DNA of 64,000 nucleotides, taken from positions 10,138,001-10,202,000 of the forward strand of contig JABWDB010000005.1 in assembly GCA_019614645.1 (NCBI GenBank), given 5' to 3'. The notes beneath the pieces are model-generated. The model was not told the origin of the DNA and searched no databases. It worked only from the letters and a program-made list of their open reading frames with translations. The position numbers and the translations under genes are program-made. This document shows positions 63,419 through 64,000 of the stretch, in pieces; the stretch's first letter is position 1, and every line of letters starts with the position of its first letter. The DNA comes from Stratiolaelaps scimitus. Lineage: Eukaryota > Arthropoda > Arachnida > Mesostigmata > Laelapidae.

Positions 63419-63460
63419 ACTAGAGTTGGCCTTGCCCTGCGGGCGGCGGCCAACTCTAGT
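63419..63460. repeat. Leader hairpin of array B
   Basis: It has the same 13-bp ACTAGAGTTGGCC stem as at 61087, with inner stem GCCC-TGC-GGGC. It is immediately preceded by TCTATAGA. Upstream, GACAGACGGACACCACG resembles the GACGGACAG string just after array A. Confidence 0.9.
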
Positions 63461-64000
63461 CTCGCTCGCGATATATTATCATTACATGTTGGAGAAATCG
63501 AAAAATTGAGATACGGGAGTTTCTGAGACGCAGTTCTATGAGTGTCGGCAGGAGCCTGCGGCTCCTGGCCGACACACGTGACTCTCTTCAGGCTTTTGCA
63601 GTTCTATGGTCGTCTTCGTCGTTTCGCAGTTGTATGAGCGGCGTCCAGGAGCCTTCGGCTCCTGGCCGACGCGTCTTCCACAGTTGTATGGACGTCGTCC
63701 AGGAGCCTTCGGCTCCTGTCCGACGGCGTCACTCGCAGTTGTATGAATCCCGCTCGCGATATGTTACTTTTTACATGTTGGAGAAATTCAAAAATTGAGA
63801 TACGGGAGTTTCTGAGACGCAGTTCTATGAGCGTCGGCGGGAGCCTTCGGCTCCCTGCCGACGCCGTGACTCTCTTCTGGCTTTCGCAGTTGTATGAGCG
63901 GCGTCCAGGAGCTTTCGGCTCCTGGCCGGCGCGTTCTTCCACAGTTCTATGGCGTACCCCGCAGTTGTATGAGTGTCGGCAGGAGCCTGCGGCTCCTGGC
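63461..64000. repeat. Hairpin array B, running off the window end
   Basis: The first 110 bp or so (leader and first hairpin) match the start of array A with a single substitution, so the arrays share a recent origin. At least six hairpins follow (near 63541, 63643, 63694, 63831, 63899 and 63975), and the last is cut by the window end. Higher-order unit starts (CGCTCGCGAT) lie at 63463 and 63751. Confidence 0.9.

Noticed and set aside
60900..64000. CRISPR array interpretation of the terminal repeats
   Set aside because: The repeats are palindromic throughout, the spacing and 'spacers' are themselves repeated, there are no cas genes, and the context is eukaryotic.

Overview
This is a eukaryotic, almost certainly invertebrate, window. 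It has long non-coding stretches, GT-AG introns, (TA)n, (GA)n, (CA)n and (CAG)n microsatellites, tRNA-derived SINEs and decayed mariner transposons. Only one gene can be identified with confidence: ICMT (Ste14-type protein-S-isoprenylcysteine O-methyltransferase), on the + strand. Two phase-matched exons (46184-46341 and 58998-59101) are separated by a 12.66-kb intron. The 5' coding exon was not found, and the catalytic C-terminal exons must lie beyond base 64000. The protein and the repeat landscape fit an arthropod. A mite or tick is a guess, not something the sequence proves.

Layout. Bases 1-46000 are mostly intergenic or intronic. GC-rich patches full of CAG/CGG/GA repeats (about 1-2.2, 4.2-6.4, 9.9-12.2, 14.0-18.3, 22.4-26.9, 32.2-35.7, 37.6-41.6 and 44.6-45.5 kb) alternate with AT-richer patches. 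Many open frames cross the GC-rich patches, but they run through simple repeats and are open on both strands, so I do not call them genes. One non-repetitive minus-strand frame (27277-27813) with a nearby poly(A) signal is listed as a weak candidate. Within this part lie tRNA-derived SINE copies or fragments at 18.4, 18.6, 24.0, 41.8 and 43.5 kb (more at 47.0 and 51.9 kb), a probable LINE 3' end at 19.5 kb, and a 130-bp long hairpin at 18951-19080 that resembles a microRNA precursor.

Bases 46184-59101 are the ICMT interval. Its large intron carries two SINEs, several perfect or near-perfect inverted repeats, and two decayed mariner elements in opposite orientations (54.5-55.4 kb minus, 55.7-56.7 kb plus).

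Bases 61087-64000 hold the most unusual structure: two arrays of about 20 short hairpins whose stems covary and whose loops are almost always TNC. Each array opens with the same larger hairpin and a nearly identical leader. Between the arrays is an AT-rich spacer with its own degenerate repeats. The second array runs off the end of the window. I do not recognise this element. It is the best candidate here for something undescribed.
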